64,000 nucleotides of DNA from Chondrus crispus (GCF_000350225.1 NW_005179217.1:39295-103294); one strand, 5' to 3'. Counted from the stretch's first letter, positions 42,849 to 55,976 are shown. A program made the numbers and translations. Notes: generated by a model from the sequence alone, not told the origin.

Positions 42849-45800
42849 TCGCCCCCCACTTAACGGTGAACGTCCGCGTTCGCATCAGCTTGTAGAGGGA
42901 TTCATGCCAGATTGCTGTGTCAATACGGTCCGTTCTGTTGCATCTAACCACGTTGCCCTCTCGTCGTTGTCCTTCATCTTCTTTTCCGCGTTCGTTTGGG
43001 CGCGAGCCGATTCTTTGCCCCCCCCTCCGTGGCACCTAACGACCGGGTCTCCTCTTCGTCACCGTCGGCTCCTTCTCGCCGCGCGATCTTGCGCACGCCC
43101 TCGGGACTCTCTTTCAGCATCACCCTGCTCTCCTCACATCGGCAGTGCCCTCGCTGTCGGGCGCCCGACGTGCGTCGAGCATTTGGCGAAGATCTCCGTA
43201 TCCGCATGCGTGACGGTTTTCGTCGTCCTCAACTCCCCTTCATTGGACCCTCCTTGGTCCGTACTCTGTTTCAATCGCGCGTCCATTATTGTCCCCTTTT
43301 GCCGCTGTTACACGTGCGAGTTGTCGTCGGGTACCGTTATACTATCGAGCTACTACGATGGCTACGGTAGCTCGATTGTTCTGAAAATGCAGGAGTCCTC
43401 GCTCTCGTCTCGATCGGGTGCCCTATTCCTTTGCGACTAACGACCCTAATTTTTCCTCCGTTCAGCGTCCCCCTGGATAGCATTTGATCCCGTTCCCTCT
43501 CTCTGCATGCACTCTGTTCTGTATTACTGGTCTCCGCTTCTCTTTCCTGTTCTCTTGGGCTTCCGCCGTCCTCGTGGACGATTTCGGGTCCTTTGCCAAT
43601 TTAGCGGGTCTCCTTATTCCTCCACAAGTACGGTCAAATCCAGTCCCCTCGTCCACGTATTCTTCCTCCACACTCCGCGTCCGCGTTTCATTTGCGCTCG
43701 ATACAAACATCTTTCCATTCTGAAAACGTCCCCCGTAGAGCACTCCGTAATATTCAGCAATCGGTGTTGCAACGAATGAAGGATATAGCGCACCCCTTCT
43801 TCATAACGTTTGCGACCGCCCTGTGCCCTCCGGCCACGATCGGCAATCCCTCGCGACGGAAAGGGGGTCCAAAACTGGGTGGCAGCGTCACCTGCTGTAC
43901 GCAACATCACGGGGTCGCACGTGGCCCTTGTCGATGCCGCCAATGCCCGGGTTCCAGCTCATTATGCGTGAGCAGGGTGACTCTGGAACCGATACGCGCG
44001 ACGCCTGCAGCGGCGTCACAGCCGGCGTGGTAAAAACGACACATACACACTAGTTGCCCAGGGGTAAGTGATGCAGCTGCCAAACGGTGTCTTTTGTAAT
44101 ATGACAGTTTGTGTGCTTTTCAAAAAGCGATTGCAGTGCCGATTGATTTGGCGTCGATAGACGTTGGCCTCTTTCGAGCTCACGCGGCAGTTCCAACTGC
44201 CACGGCAGCAAACACCCCGGGGAGACAGGGAACGATTCAGGGATGCTTTGAAGTCCGTTGCAGAGGTAGACAAGCAGGCATTTGTTGAATGCCCTGACTT
44301 TGCGAAGGCCCTGATGTGACAAACAGCCGCCCGCTCCTGTACTTCTCCCCCACGTCTCTTATCAGTTTCAAGGACCGCGGCGCGTCCCCGTAATTACTAT
44401 ATAAATTCGATGTACGCATTTGATGCTCACCGGAGGGAGAAGAACGTCCGCTAAATCGTGCCCAACTTGCTCGCGTACTTTTGGCCTTGACTCGTCTATT
44501 GCGTCTTCGAGCTTTACGCTTGCATTTACCTATGCGCGGTAAATAGAGAGTAGCGAGTCGCGTCTCTCGACAATGGAGGGGTGAGATCATACGCCAAATG
44601 AGAGTTCGTCTCTTTTCCGCCGTCGGTCCGGCCGTTTCTTGCAGTAATGAGCTGCCTGTCCACGCTCGCATAGCGGCCGATGCCGCGCAGTCGACGTTCG
44701 ATGACGTGCTCATGCTCCGGCGCGACGGTACTCCCTTGCCGTGGTCTCTTTTCGCCGCTCCCCTATTTAGACGTTCAACTTCATCCCTTTCCGCATTTCC
44801 GTTTCACTGTCTGCCCGTGCAGGGGACGATGGGAGAGCCACAGCAGAAGTGCGTTGGGATGCAGGCTATTCCCTACTCCCGGTTACCCTGGTTGTGCGCG
44901 AATGCCAACGATCGGTCTCAGTCGGTACACTGTCTGTGCGGGAGGGGACGTTGCTTCGCACGACCCATATAATACGGGTGTGACGCGACGCCTCCGTCGG
45001 CGACAGCGGCAGTTGCCCGCCTGTCGTGCGTCCGAAATATGTCCGTCTACCTGGAGGGCCAGCTTGTGCTCGGGAAACGGATGCTCGCGACCTCGCCGAG
45101 ATTTTTTTTCCATCTTGTTGCGTAGGCAGGCGTCATCCGCGCGACCCGGCGTTACGGGGAGGGCCTGCGCCGTCGGAGGACCTCGCCGAGAGGCCGCAGT
45201 ACAGTCGCCGTAGAGCCGGTCGTTCCTCCGTACGCGACGCTGGCGTTTCCCTGTTAGATTATTGCATGTGGTCTGACGCATGCTGCTGATCTTTTATATC
45301 GTAGAACTAAGCCGTCCAGGGAGGCGCGCTAGCTGCGCTCTTACGGCGTGGTTGGGACAACATCGCAATAACAGAACGAACTCTCCCTGCCTTCTGGAAG
45401 GCGCCACCCACTCGCGCGCTAGATACCGCGCGGCGCCTCGTCGTGAGGCGTGCATGCGGTGCGGCGCCCCTGGGGCTGCCACGGCGTGCAGACGAGCGGC
45501 GGGGGGGGGGAGGTAAGCGCGTTGCCGGTGCTAGGTTCAGATGGCAAGGTTGCGATCCCGAATTCAGCGTTTTCTCGTGCGGCGGCGGCGACGTTCCTCC
45601 GCTGGGGCGGCGAAAAAGTTTCACTTGGCTCTGCTTCACCATGTTCGTCGCACGCCACTCGCCGGCTCGTATCAGTAGGGGACGGTCATGGCTCGGGGAA
45701 CCCGGAGCCCGTTGCGATTCATGGCCCAGGCGGGGCGGCGTCCGTGCGCAACCTGTGCGTCTTCGCCCTCGGCGTGTCCTTCTGACTTAGCGTGGAGACG

Positions 45801-48684
45801 TCTCCCACTAACTAATTGAGTGTGAATTCCCGCGTCATGTTCACGTCGCCTCCTCGTGGACGACCGTCTTGCCGACGGTTTTGACACCCGCTTGTTCTTT
45901 GGCCCGTCGGTTCAGTGAGAGCGTCGGGGAAGCCTTTTCGTCTTGTCCCCGGTGCGGTGCGGAGTGCTCCCGCCCAAAGAGCATGCAGGGCATGCGCCAC
46001 TGTCCTGCATCCTATTGCGTGTCTCTCATGCGGCGGGTACGTACCCGTGCGTACGTGCGTTGCCCTTCTCGTGCCTTTTCCGTTAATTTTTGAGGGTGAC
46101 GGCGGTTTGTCACTGAGCCGCGGTGCGTGTGGTTTGGCCCCCAGTGTAAATCATCCCATTGTTTTGTGGTTACAGTAGCAGACTGACGGTGCAAGTCGGC
46201 GGCGCCTTTTGATGCGGTTGCAATAGGTCTTGAGAGCAGTCACGGTCCACCACATCAGATATGATGTGGGCAGTGGAAAACAGAATGTCTACGAAATGAC
46301 GTTTTCAATTGCATTTGCTTTAAATGATATCGCATATACAGCATAACCTCGTAAATCACTACAAACTGCCGAACTCGGCCTTCACTACAGTAATCCTTTC
46401 AGTTCCTCAGATATGCGACAAAAGTGAAGTTACAGCTCTTCCTCATCAGACATAGCACCTGCCCCTTGCGCATATGACCTGCTGGACAACCTTTGCTCGA
46501 TACGCGCACGCCTGCGAACCCGGTAGCGCTCCTGAACACGGCGCCGTTTCACAGCTGTACTTTGCATTATGTGAAAACGCCTGTTTAAAATTTGCCTCCG
46601 CCTCGCACCATCTTCTTCTGTAAGCGGGTGATGAAGCATATGCGCGTTCGTCAAGGCCAATGTGAATTGAAAAAACAAGTTGTAGTTAGACTCAGCCCAC
46701 CTCCACTTGTTCGCCATTAGAACCCAAAGTGTGCACTGTCGACCAAAATAGTTTTCGACAATAATGCGGTCGGACGAAATTTCTCGGTTACCATGGACCT
46801 CTTCCCTTGTCAACTCTCGACCCCTTGGCTTCTTGACAGGAATGATATCGCGTACCTCCCGAGCAGCCCCCTGATAGCCTTTGTCCATCAGGACAGCCCA
46901 ATATCTGGGAAACCGCTGGACTAGAGGTCCAACATCAGTCACAGTGCGCTCTGTCTGAGCTTTGCGGAGTTCCAACTTGTGCCACTCGAGGTTATCATAA
47001 AATATATCGACATCGGCGACTGATCCAATAAAATGTCTACTTGCCCCAATGGCTAGACCATTTGGCAACACACTCACCTCGGTCTTATACCCGTACATTT
47101 TGCCTTTTCCACTAAAATGACCTTTGGCTTCCTCGTGATTTCCGCGTGGACGGTTGCTTTGGTGAAACGTCACGTCCGTGGCATACCTCGCCATGCCGTA
47201 TACACGAAAGTGTGACTGATCCTCAAAAATTCGTGACATTGTGAACTTATCTGCAGCGCGCTCGACGTACGTTTTATACGCAAAGGGGGTGACCATGCGG
47301 ATAAAACTCGTGACCAGCCCCTCGAAGGACGTGTTCTTCATGTTGAACATCTTGGCTGCAAAGTCCCACATGGTCCCGTTTTTGCACACGCATAACGCCA
47401 TAAACAAAACATCCTTGGCCTTATATTTCGAACGTTTACCACGATCGACGTTGTAGTGTTGGGCTACAAAGGGGCGAAGACGGTCATAAAGCCCTCGATA
47501 CTCCGCCAGTGTAAAGTTCGTCATCTGTAGCACTGCGATTTCCCCCCCGTCTGCAACGAAAGAGTCAAGAATTGGGCAATCTGAGTCAGTCTCTTCATCG
47601 CTGTCAATTTCCGCAGCGTCATAATCGTACTGGTTGAGCTCGTTGCTCCGCTCTGCAGCCAATTCCGCGAGAAGCCGAAGTGCGTCTCCAGGTGATGTGT
47701 CGACGTTGTGGCTCATCGTGCGGTGTTGGATCTCGAGACTGCTTGAAGGCGAAAGTGGTACTGTACTGCACATGACTCTTATTGCGAAAAGGATTAGGCG
47801 GGTTCTGTGATTTTTTTGAAAATGGGCGGGAAGAGAAATCGCGCATGCACTTCAAACATGCTGTCAAATTCGTGGTCTATGACTGTCTGGGCAATACGTA
47901 TCTATTTTGAGAGGTTACAGCGCTGTCAAAAGATCGCGGACAATATCATCTGTTTGTCAATCTTTAGTGTAATGATACAGTTTCTCAGTAATTGTCTAAT
48001 ATTTGGGGTGGTGTTTAGCGCTCAACAGGTACAGCAGGGACTCATCGGAGAACAGGTAATCACTGTGCAAAAGATGCATGCCTACTGAAAAAGTCTAATA
48101 CATTACTCCGGTTGCGCTTGTGGGCGTTCGTCCGACTCCTCCAACTCATGCCTTCGCATATTCACGCGTACCGACCTGCATCCACGAGCCCCTCGAACCC
48201 GTTCCTTTCGTGTGGATTTGTTCTCGATTACCGGCTGTTCTATGCCTGTCTTGGGGCGCGTTACGACGGACGCTGCCCCAAGCGCGGAACCTCTACCCGT
48301 ACGTCTCGGTGGCTCGTATCAGCACTTTTGACCCCTGCCCCGATCGTCACATCAGTCAATCGGCCTTGCAGGGGGCCTAGCTGCCTACTACATCGACTCT
48401 CTTTTGCCGGTGATCGCTTTGTCCGTTGGCTGTTCCTACCCTCTACTCCGTCAGGGATATTATTCCTCTCTCCGTGCCGTCTTGCTATATCCGATCATAG
48501 CGAGGACTACGATTTTTCAGGCAGTTCGTACTGCCCTACTCCTACTTCTTGCGCTTTCGGCCTCGGCGAAGTCAATACGGCTTGACTTCGGTACGTTTTC
48601 TCTGTCCCTACTCGTGAGAGATCAGTTCTGACCATAACGAAACGGTTCGATTTAACAGCCCCGAGGCGGTTGACGGCCCCCCAC
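42849..48684. other. Long 3' internal region of the Gypsy element
   Basis: Between the integrase stop and the 3' LTR lie 5.8 kb, about 3.9 kb if the transposase insert is set aside. The region is pyrimidine-rich on the plus strand (purine-rich in the element sense). It has no gene of its own that I recognise; the long plus-strand frames have no motifs. It is bounded by two copies of a polypurine-like block: GCCCCCCACTTAA with GAACGTCCGCGTTC at about 42851-42883 and again at about 48678-48707. The Harbinger-type transposase at 46430-47773 is inserted in it. Confidence 0.6.
46430..47773 (-). CDS. PIF/Harbinger-type DDE transposase
   Basis: 447 codons from the ATG at 47773 (an alternative ATG at 47716). 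It has the DDE_Tnp_4 layout: an acidic N-terminus, a helical DNA-binding region (residues 85-190), then the catalytic core with Asp200 (YATDVTF), a GYKTEVSV strand, Asp297 (VLMDKGYQG) and Glu340 (IIVENYFGR), and a basic Arg-rich tail. Such enzymes cut at TIRs and insert into TWA sites, usually together with a Myb-like partner protein. No partner gene and no TIRs were found around it. The gene is intact, with no stop or frameshift, inside an otherwise decayed Gypsy element, so it arrived later. It could also be an IS4EU/ISL2EU-type enzyme; the superfamily call is firmer than the family. Confidence 0.82.
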   Translation of the reverse strand: MCSTVPLSPSSSLEIQHRTMSHNVDTSPGDALRLLAELAAERSNELNQYDYDAAEIDSDEETDSDCPILDSFVADGGEIAVLQMTNFTLAEYRGLYDRLRPFVAQHYNVDRGKRSKYKAKDVLFMALCVCKNGTMWDFAAKMFNMKNTSFEGLVTSFIRMVTPFAYKTYVERAADKFTMSRIFEDQSHFRVYGMARYATDVTFHQSNRPRGNHEEAKGHFSGKGKMYGYKTEVSVLPNGLAIGASRHFIGSVADVDIFYDNLEWHKLELRKAQTERTVTDVGPLVQRFPRYWAVLMDKGYQGAAREVRDIIPVKKPRGRELTREEVHGNREISSDRIIVENYFGRQCTLWVLMANKWRWAESNYNLFFQFTLALTNAHMLHHPLTEEDGARRRQILNRRFHIMQSTAVKRRRVQERYRVRRRARIEQRLSSRSYAQGAGAMSDEEEL

Positions 48685-51600
48685 TTAAGACTGAACGTCC
48701 GCGTTCAGCTCCGGAGTGAGATCCCTACCTGTACGCGCTCGAAGTCTTTTTGCGTAGCGCGACACTAATTCCTCGGGTACATGTGTGCGTGCTGTCCAAG
48801 TGGGTTGGTCGTAGTCCGCCCACTTGATGAGGAACTCCGTAGTTCCGTCCTCCATGGTTCGATGCCGGAGTAGTCGTTCGACGGCATACGGAGTACCCTC
48901 GGTGACCTTGTCGGCAAGGTCACCCGGGGTTGTCGTACTCGTCCGTGGTGCGTCCGTCGGTGGTGGCGCGAACACGCAGCGGTCTGCAGAGACGCGCTCA
49001 GTAGCGCCATCACGATCGATCGTGATGGTGCGGCTGTCGTTCGCGAGAACGCGGTAGGGTCCGACTGCCGGGGACGCCAACTTATTCGACGTCTTCCCCC
49101 CATCGGTGGGGTTGAGGTATACATATTCGCCGGGACGGAGTCGCGTGTTGATCCGCCGTATGCGCTTATCGAAGTCGCGCTTGTAGCGGGCCTGCGTCCG
49201 ATGCAGGCTCTCGTAAGCCTTCTGAATGGTAGAGTCCAAGGTCTTAAGGAACTCGGCGCGTTGGTTTCCCCTATCGGAAGGGGGTGTCTCACCGTCGGCT
49301 CGTTGAAGAGAGAACTCCGGCGGTGGCCTAGTGAGCACGAGCTCGAATGGCGTGGTGCGCGTGGTGCGATGAACGTGGGAGTTATACGCGTACGTAAGCG
49401 GCCCCACGTACACGTCCCAGTCATCTTGATGCTCGCCTACGTAGTTTCGAAGCATTGCGGCGATCGTTCGGTTGTATCGCTCGACTTGTCCGTTAGTCTG
49501 CGGATGGTACGCTGACGTAAATAGGTTCGTAATTCCGAGAACCCGGCACGTGCTGTGGAAGAACTTGGAGTTGAACTGCGGTCCGTTATCCGACAGTAAC
49601 GTGCGCGGGAGGCCGTATTTAAATACCCAGGCGTCACAGAACGCAACTGCGACGGTGTAGGCGGTAATCGTTCGTAGTGCGACGATCTGCGTGAGCTTAG
49701 TGAAGCGATCGGTAATTACGAGCAGGAACCGTTTTCCTGCCTTCGTCTTGGGGAGCGGACCCAAGATGTCGATGGCCAGGCTCTCAAGCGGCCGGGTTGC
49801 CGGGAACAACTTCAAACGGTTGAGGTGTTTCCGCAACTTGACCCGGTTCATCGCGCAGGTCCGACACCCTCGCACCGTCGCGGCGACATCGGCGGCGAGA
49901 TGGGGCCAGTAGTACTCGCGACGGAGCGCGAAGTAAATGAGATTCTGGCCCGGGTAACCGGCGATGGCCGGGTTGTGGCACAGTCGTAGCAATCGTGCGC
50001 GCAGCGTTCGAGGGACCACCACCTGTACGATATCGGGGTCGAAGGGGTGTCTCCGTTTGAGCACCTCCTGGTGGTCCTCGAAGAACGCGGAGTCTCGGGA
50101 CTCGGACTGTCGTGCCAAAACGGTTTGGCAGAAGTCATCTATGCGTTGCTCTTCGGCGATCTCCTCTATCGTAAGAGGGGCCGGAAGGTCGTCCTGCGGA
50201 GGGGCGACCGCGGAGGCGGGTGGCGCCTGCGCAGGGTCCCCGGCGCGCTCGAGATCTGCGGCGTCAAACTCGTCATTCTCCCCCCAAAACGACGCCGGTC
50301 CTTGAAGTGCGGGGGCTTCTTCGTCGCCCCTCGGTTCGTCGTGCGTTCGGGCGTGCGATGTTCCCCGGACACTAGCTTGACGTCTGGTTGTCGCGAAGAC
50401 GTGTTCGACCTCGTGGTCGCAGCTCACGGCGCAGACGTGGTCCGCAAGCTCGTTCGATACATCTTGAACGGTCGTGCTCGCGTCGAAGGTAGGAATATAG
50501 TCGTCTACCTCGACGGCAGGGCGAGGGTCGTCGGCTACCCTCGGCGACACGAGACGTGACAGGGCGTCGGGAACCTGGTGTACACGTCCGGGGCGGTACT
50601 GAATGGTGAAGTCGTATTCAGCCAGACGTAACCGCCACCGGGTTTGTCTTTAGGAGCTCCCGGCGAGGGACATGAGCCACCTCAACGCGTCGTGATCCGT
50701 TCGGACGGCGAACTTTGTTCCCTCGATATACGGCCGCAGTGTGCGGACGGCCCACACTACGGCGAAGCACTCGCGCTCCGTAGTGCTGTAGTTGCGCTCG
50801 CTGTCGTTCAGCGAGTACGACCAATACCGGACGGGACGCCAATCGTTTGGTTGGTCGTGCTCTTGGAGCAGCGTGCAGCCTAACTGATAGGCGCTCGCGT
50901 CGGTGTCGATCATGTACGGTCGCCCGTGTCGTGACAGAGCGAGAATCGGCGGTTCGATCATCCGTTCGTTCAACGTCTCGAAGGCTTGCAGTTGGGCCTC
51001 CGTCGGGTCATCGAAGTTGGGGTCCGCGTCCTTGCGCGTCATGTTCGTTAATGGACGCGCAATTTTCGCGAATCCCTTGACGAAGCAGCGGTAGACGTTG
51101 CACGCCCCGAGGAACGAGCGCACTTGCGTCAACGTCCGCGGGAACGTGAACGTCTTGAAGACATCCGCTGCCGCTTCGGCGACACTCAGCTTGCCTGGGG
51201 AAATGACGTGCCCCAGATAATGCACCTTCGGACGGAAGAAGCTGCACTTCTTGAGCTTGAGGGAAATACCGGCGCTCCTCAACAGGCCTAAGACGGTGTC
51301 TAGGTGTCTTGCGTGTTCCGCGTGCGTACGCGAGAACACAATGACGTCGTCTAGATACACGAGGCATATCTGCCACCTTACGCCGGATAAAATAATGTCC
51401 AATGCACGTTGGAAGGTGGCCGGTGCCCCCTTCAACCCGAACGGCATGCGTAAGTGGCGGAACGTACCCATATGCGTCGTGAAGGTAGTTTTATCCCGGT
51501 CTTCTGGCGCGACCGGGATCTGCCAGTAGCCTGAGTTGCAGTCTAACGTCGTAAACACGGCGGCATCCCCAAGCGAATCGATGCAGTCATCCATGCGGGG

Positions 51601-53170
51601 CAGCGGATACGAATCCGCCGCCGTTTTGGCGTTGAGGCGGCGGTAATCAACGCAGAACCGAAGAGAGCCGTCTTTCTTCGGTACGAGCACCACCGGGGAC
51701 GCCCACTCGGTGCTCGCGGGCTCGATGACGCCGGCGTTCAACATCTTGTTGACCTCCTTTGCGACCATTTTTTGCATCGCGGGCCCCTTACGGTAGGGCA
51801 TCGAGCGTATCGGCTTCGTGTCCGGTTCGAGGGCAATGCGGTGCTCCGTGGCTCGGATCGTTCCGAGCGCACCGCTCCACAGACTCGAGTGCTTACGGAG
51901 CATCTCGAGTACATGGCCACGGAGCCTGTCATCCTCGATGTATGACAAGTCGATTTCTTTTTCCCAATCCATCGGCGGATTTTCGGGATCCTTTTTCTGG
52001 GGGAGTACAGTACTCCCCGCCGTCAGTTGGCATAAAGGTGACCGTTCGCCCCGGTCGACTTCCCTGCCCCCGGCGGTCGTCTTATCGTCGGAGTTGGATC
52101 GGCCAACTCTTACCTCCCCGACTTGATCGGTCAAGTCGGTCAGGTGTAGCGCGTGCGCGACCCCCTCGGCGACCCTACGTTCGGGCGTGAGGATCGCGAG
52201 GGGGTTGCGCTTCGCGTATCCCACGACGGTGTGCTTCGGAAGTCGCCTCTCTCGTCGCGAGAAGTTTGCGACGATGACGTCGAAGGTCACATTCGGTAGG
52301 ACCTCCGCGACGCCATTCGTCAGCCTCACTCCATGTCGATGTTGGAGTGAAGGCTTTGGCTACAGGAACACGAGGCCTCTCCCCGCCGTTGTCACACGCA
52401 CTCGGGCTTGCGACATTGCGGGGATGGTAACCCAGCGGGCGATTCGGATCGCCTGCGGGGCCTCATCCCGTACATCCGGCTGGCTCGTTCGACGTCCGTG
52501 CCGCCTGGTAGGGGGAGTCGGCTCCCCCTTTCCGTCGACTATGGCTACGGAGCCACCTTGACGAAGTTCGAGCTTCTGTCCGTCGATGTCTATGCTGCGC
52601 ACGTGCGCATCGATGAACGCCGTACCCATCAGAACGGGAACAACGAGCTGTTCTGCCACCACAAAAGGTATGCGGAACGTTGTGTTCCGCAACCGGACCG
52701 CGAGGCGGACGACAGCCGTAAGTAGAAGCGGGTTGCTGTTGGCGCCAGCCAGTCGGGGTAATGGCGCGTCCCATATTACGCAGCGGGTCCAGTCGGGAGG
52801 GAGGTCGGCCTTCCTCACTAAGTTGTACCCAGAGCACGTATCGACGGCGATCGTGTGGGGTTTGAACGCATTGCCTTCGGTGGCCACAGAGCCCAAGACG
52901 TTATATATTTTCGACGTCATTAGGCAGACGATGCCGTCCACCACCTTAGGCGCGACCTTGTCGGCGAGATCGTTCCGCCGAGGTCGTCGCCTACGGTTGT
53001 GGCCCCTCTTGCGTTTCCTTCTGCCCAAGTCGCGGGGCGTCCGCGGTTCAGTAACGCCCTCCTGGGTACTCGGGTCCGTACGTACCGGACAATTTGTTGG
53101 CGGGTCTTGACTCACGGGAGTCAGGGGGTCACCCGGCTCTTGACGGTCTTCGTTGTCCCCTTCGCGTAGA
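48685..53170 (-). pseudogene. pol: Gypsy pol: protease, RT, RNase H, integrase, chromodomain
   Basis: One register runs from about 53170 to 48685, broken by TAG at 52360-52362 and TAA at 50650-50652. Order: retropepsin-like part (VDTCSGYN near 52830, where the usual DTG is DTC); reverse transcriptase with the YLDD box (VYLDDVIVF) and the VDYRRLN and FGLKGAPATFQ motifs; RNase H (MIDTDASAYQLG, TTERECFAVVWA); integrase with CRTCAMNR, AIDILGP, LLSDNGPQF and NGQVERYNR; and a C-terminal chromodomain (YAVERLLRHRT ... FLIKWADYDQPTW). The chromodomain identifies a chromovirus, whose integration is usually guided by histone marks. The first integrase zinc histidines are partly replaced (CHNPAIAGYPG). 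The first stop falls between protease and RT, the second between RNase H and its connection to integrase. Confidence 0.88.
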
Positions 53171-53405
53171 TTTCACAACACCGGGGCTTCGGGTGTCCCC
53201 GTGCGGGTCCCTTCTGACGTCGGGCTTACGGAAGCCTCGACGTCCGCTCCCACCTGTATCGGCGTCGCAGGAATCCCCATGCTCATGTCCGGCGGCGGGG
53301 GATATATTATAGGCAAAGAGCCCCCGTGCCCCCGGTGAACACGTGGGGTACGGTCTAGTTCGAAGGGACAAGACGGCTCACGCGACCGCGTGTACGGTAC
53401 CGTCT

Positions 53406-55976
53406 TTACCCTTTTTTCGAACTACCCGTGCTATCGGAGCTAACTTCCTGGCTATCGGTAGCCAGGCCTTCGTCGGGTCCTTGGCCGCGTGGGTCGGGAC
53501 GATTCCCCCACCGCCGCCGCGCATCATTGGCGAAGTACTCAGTTACTTCTTGACCGTGAGCTGCGATGTTCGGACGTCGCAGGATCTGAGGGACAGGGAG
53601 AACCGGTTCTCCTTCATGACCCTCCTTGGGTAGAGGGTACGGTTCCCCTACCCAATCTTGCAGGTACATGATTGCGTTCTGTACCTGCTGCGGTAACCGA
53701 GAACGGTCTCGGTCCCCTCTCCCTCCTTGACGGGGATACCTTGCGTCCGCCTGGCGGTAGTCGGGTCGATCCCGACGGTCGAGCTCGTTACGACGATACC
53801 CGCCACCCCGGGGCGCGAAGCGTGCGCCCCCTCCCAATCGATTCGGGAAACCTTGGGGCGGGGCTCGGCCCTCGCCAACCGATTGCCGGAGGAGATTGCG
53901 CGCGCCGGGCCGCGTCTCCATTTGGTAGCGGTAGTTCTTGTACGCCGTGAACATACGTTGTTCCGGTGACAGGAGCAGTCAGGCGTACATGGCGTGTCCG
54001 TACGTACGGCATAGCCAGCACACGTACGCGCTGCCGTCCGTTGAGGCGAAGGTCGCCGCGTGCCGCGCCTCCTCACCGGTGAGGAGGGGTACGCGAGGAG
54101 CTTCGGCTCCTGCATCTCGACTCGAGATGTCGAGCTCTGCGACCCGGGGGTCCGTACCCCTTGCCATTCTTGGAGTGGCTGCGAAGGCGGTCGCGTAACT
54201 CGATGTCGTTCCGGTCGACATCGGTGAGGGGGGTCGTCCCCCCACGGGTCCTCCTCCTTGCGTAATGAGAACAGGGTCGGCCTGCCACTCATCCTCCCCG
54301 ATGTGGAGGGTCGAGGCGGGCGAACTTGTTGCGGCGGACTTCGTAGTCCTGCCAGCCCGGCCTGCCGGTTTCGTATCCGGCAGGGATAAACCGCGCCGAG
54401 CGCGGTACGTTGTGCCTTCCGCCGTGGCGATACGGCGGATGGTTGGAAGATCGGTCTTCTGGCGGCTTGGGAGCCTCTGAACAGTCTCGGAGACTGCGGC
54501 ACGGGTCGCAGGAGCGAGTCCCCGCACAAAGTAGTGCGCGAGGGACTGTTCGGAGAACACTGCCGTGCACCGGAACGCGGCAGTTTCGAGCCGGTCTGCG
54601 AACGTGCTCTCCGTTTCATGAGATTGCTGTCGCGCCGTCGCGACAGCGTCGTACGCTTCACCTAACAAGTCGTCAGTTAGGTAGCGTTTCAGGAACTGGT
54701 TCACGAGCCCCGGCCAGCTCATGTCGTCGTGTAGCTGGCCGGCGCGGAGGCCACGCATTGTATAACTCGTATACAGGCGTTCCGCCTCGCGCTCTAGGAA
54801 GTGCGCGAGGACTCGTAACGCAACACCTTCGGTAAGGTGTTGCGAGTTGAAGGTTATCCGGACATCCATCAAGAACGGTAGGAGCTGGATCGGGTCCGTA
54901 CCGTCGAAGCTCCGCATGGTGGAACGGATCCCCCGGCAGCGTTGGACGTATTTCGCGATCCGTCCCGCGTCACCCGAGGTAACAAGCCTCGAGGTGTTAT
55001 CCAGCCCGTAAATACGATAGTCAGCGACGGCGCTGAACTCTTGGATCATCGTATGTACCGGCTCGAGTCCGGGTTCGGCGGGACCCAGCTTGCCGAAGGG
55101 GGTGACGGGTAGCGTACGGACGTCTACCGGACCGGGATGCTCGGTGTAATCCGCCGGCGGGTAGCCGCCCCAGCGAGGATCGACAGAGTACATCGGTACT
55201 CCGGATCCGCGGGCGGCTCCTCCACGGTCAGGGTCGTCGCGATACGATACGCGTTCCATCTGCCGCCTACTTCCGGGGATAGGCGGCAATGCTTGGGTCT
55301 CAGACGCGTAATTCGCGCCTGTCGGAAGGCGGTTGCTTTCCGCGGTTCGGCTGGTGTCGGCACCAGCCGGTCCCCAACGGTCCGGAGCGACGGCGCTCGG
55401 AGGTACGGTACCACCGGGCCCTCTCGTGGGGGCACCGGGCAGCCTCGCGGCCATGGTCCGTTCCATGTCACGAGCACGCCGACGCGTGGCGTTGAGCTCG
55501 GCGGAGAGGTGCGCGAACGCACCCAACTGTTCCGCAGACGGGGTGGATCGGTCCTCAGGTCGTCTCGTAGGGGTCGGCCCCTCGCGACGACCTTGCCCGG
55601 ACGGTCCGGGCGATACGAGACGCGAGTCTTCGACGAGCACTATCCGCAAGTGTAACTCGTCGATCAGTGCTGGGAGATTCTCTAAGGACTGCGTCACTCT
55701 ATCGAACCTCCCTTCACGCAGGGAGCGGAGTTCGGCCATACATCGAATGTATACATGGTCCGATACATCCATCCGAAGGGAAGTACGGACTTCCTCGATG
55801 TATTCGGCTATGCGTTCGAACATCGCCGCCGCTCTTTCCTCGGAGAATCCGAGCGACGGTTCGCGGTCACAAGGACCTGCGTCGCCGTCGCTCGACGGGG
55901 CGGATGGGGACTGCATAGCGGCCGGGCTCGGTTCCGCCGCTTCGGAGCGGATGGAAGGTTCGTACTCCTGGCTCAT
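53406..55976 (-). pseudogene. gag: Gypsy gag, stop at the last Cys of the zinc knuckle
   Basis: From the ATG at 55976 the frame encodes 665 residues and meets TGA at 53979-53981, then continues in the same register to 53406. The N-terminal third is acidic and Ser/Pro-rich. The middle holds a capsid-like region (LLPFLMDVRITFNSQHL ... FLEREAERLY ... QFLKRYLTDD). The zinc knuckle reads C-x2-C-x4-H-x4 and then TGA exactly where the final Cys codon should be. After the stop the product would be Arg/Gly-rich. About 235 nt without a shared frame separate it from pol, so at least one indel lies between. Confidence 0.8.

Noticed and set aside
42841..43440. Plus-strand open frame of 199 residues after the Gypsy LTR, and similar frames at 48112-48585
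   Set aside because: No motif, composition follows the CT-rich strand bias, and they are antisense to the element.
48640..48665. T-arm-like GGTTCGA motif
   Set aside because: No matching acceptor, D or anticodon arms around it, so not a tRNA.
53979..53981. Selenocysteine or Cys readthrough at the gag UGA
   Set aside because: No supporting structure seen and the element has other nonsense changes, so simple decay is more likely; listed only as something to check.
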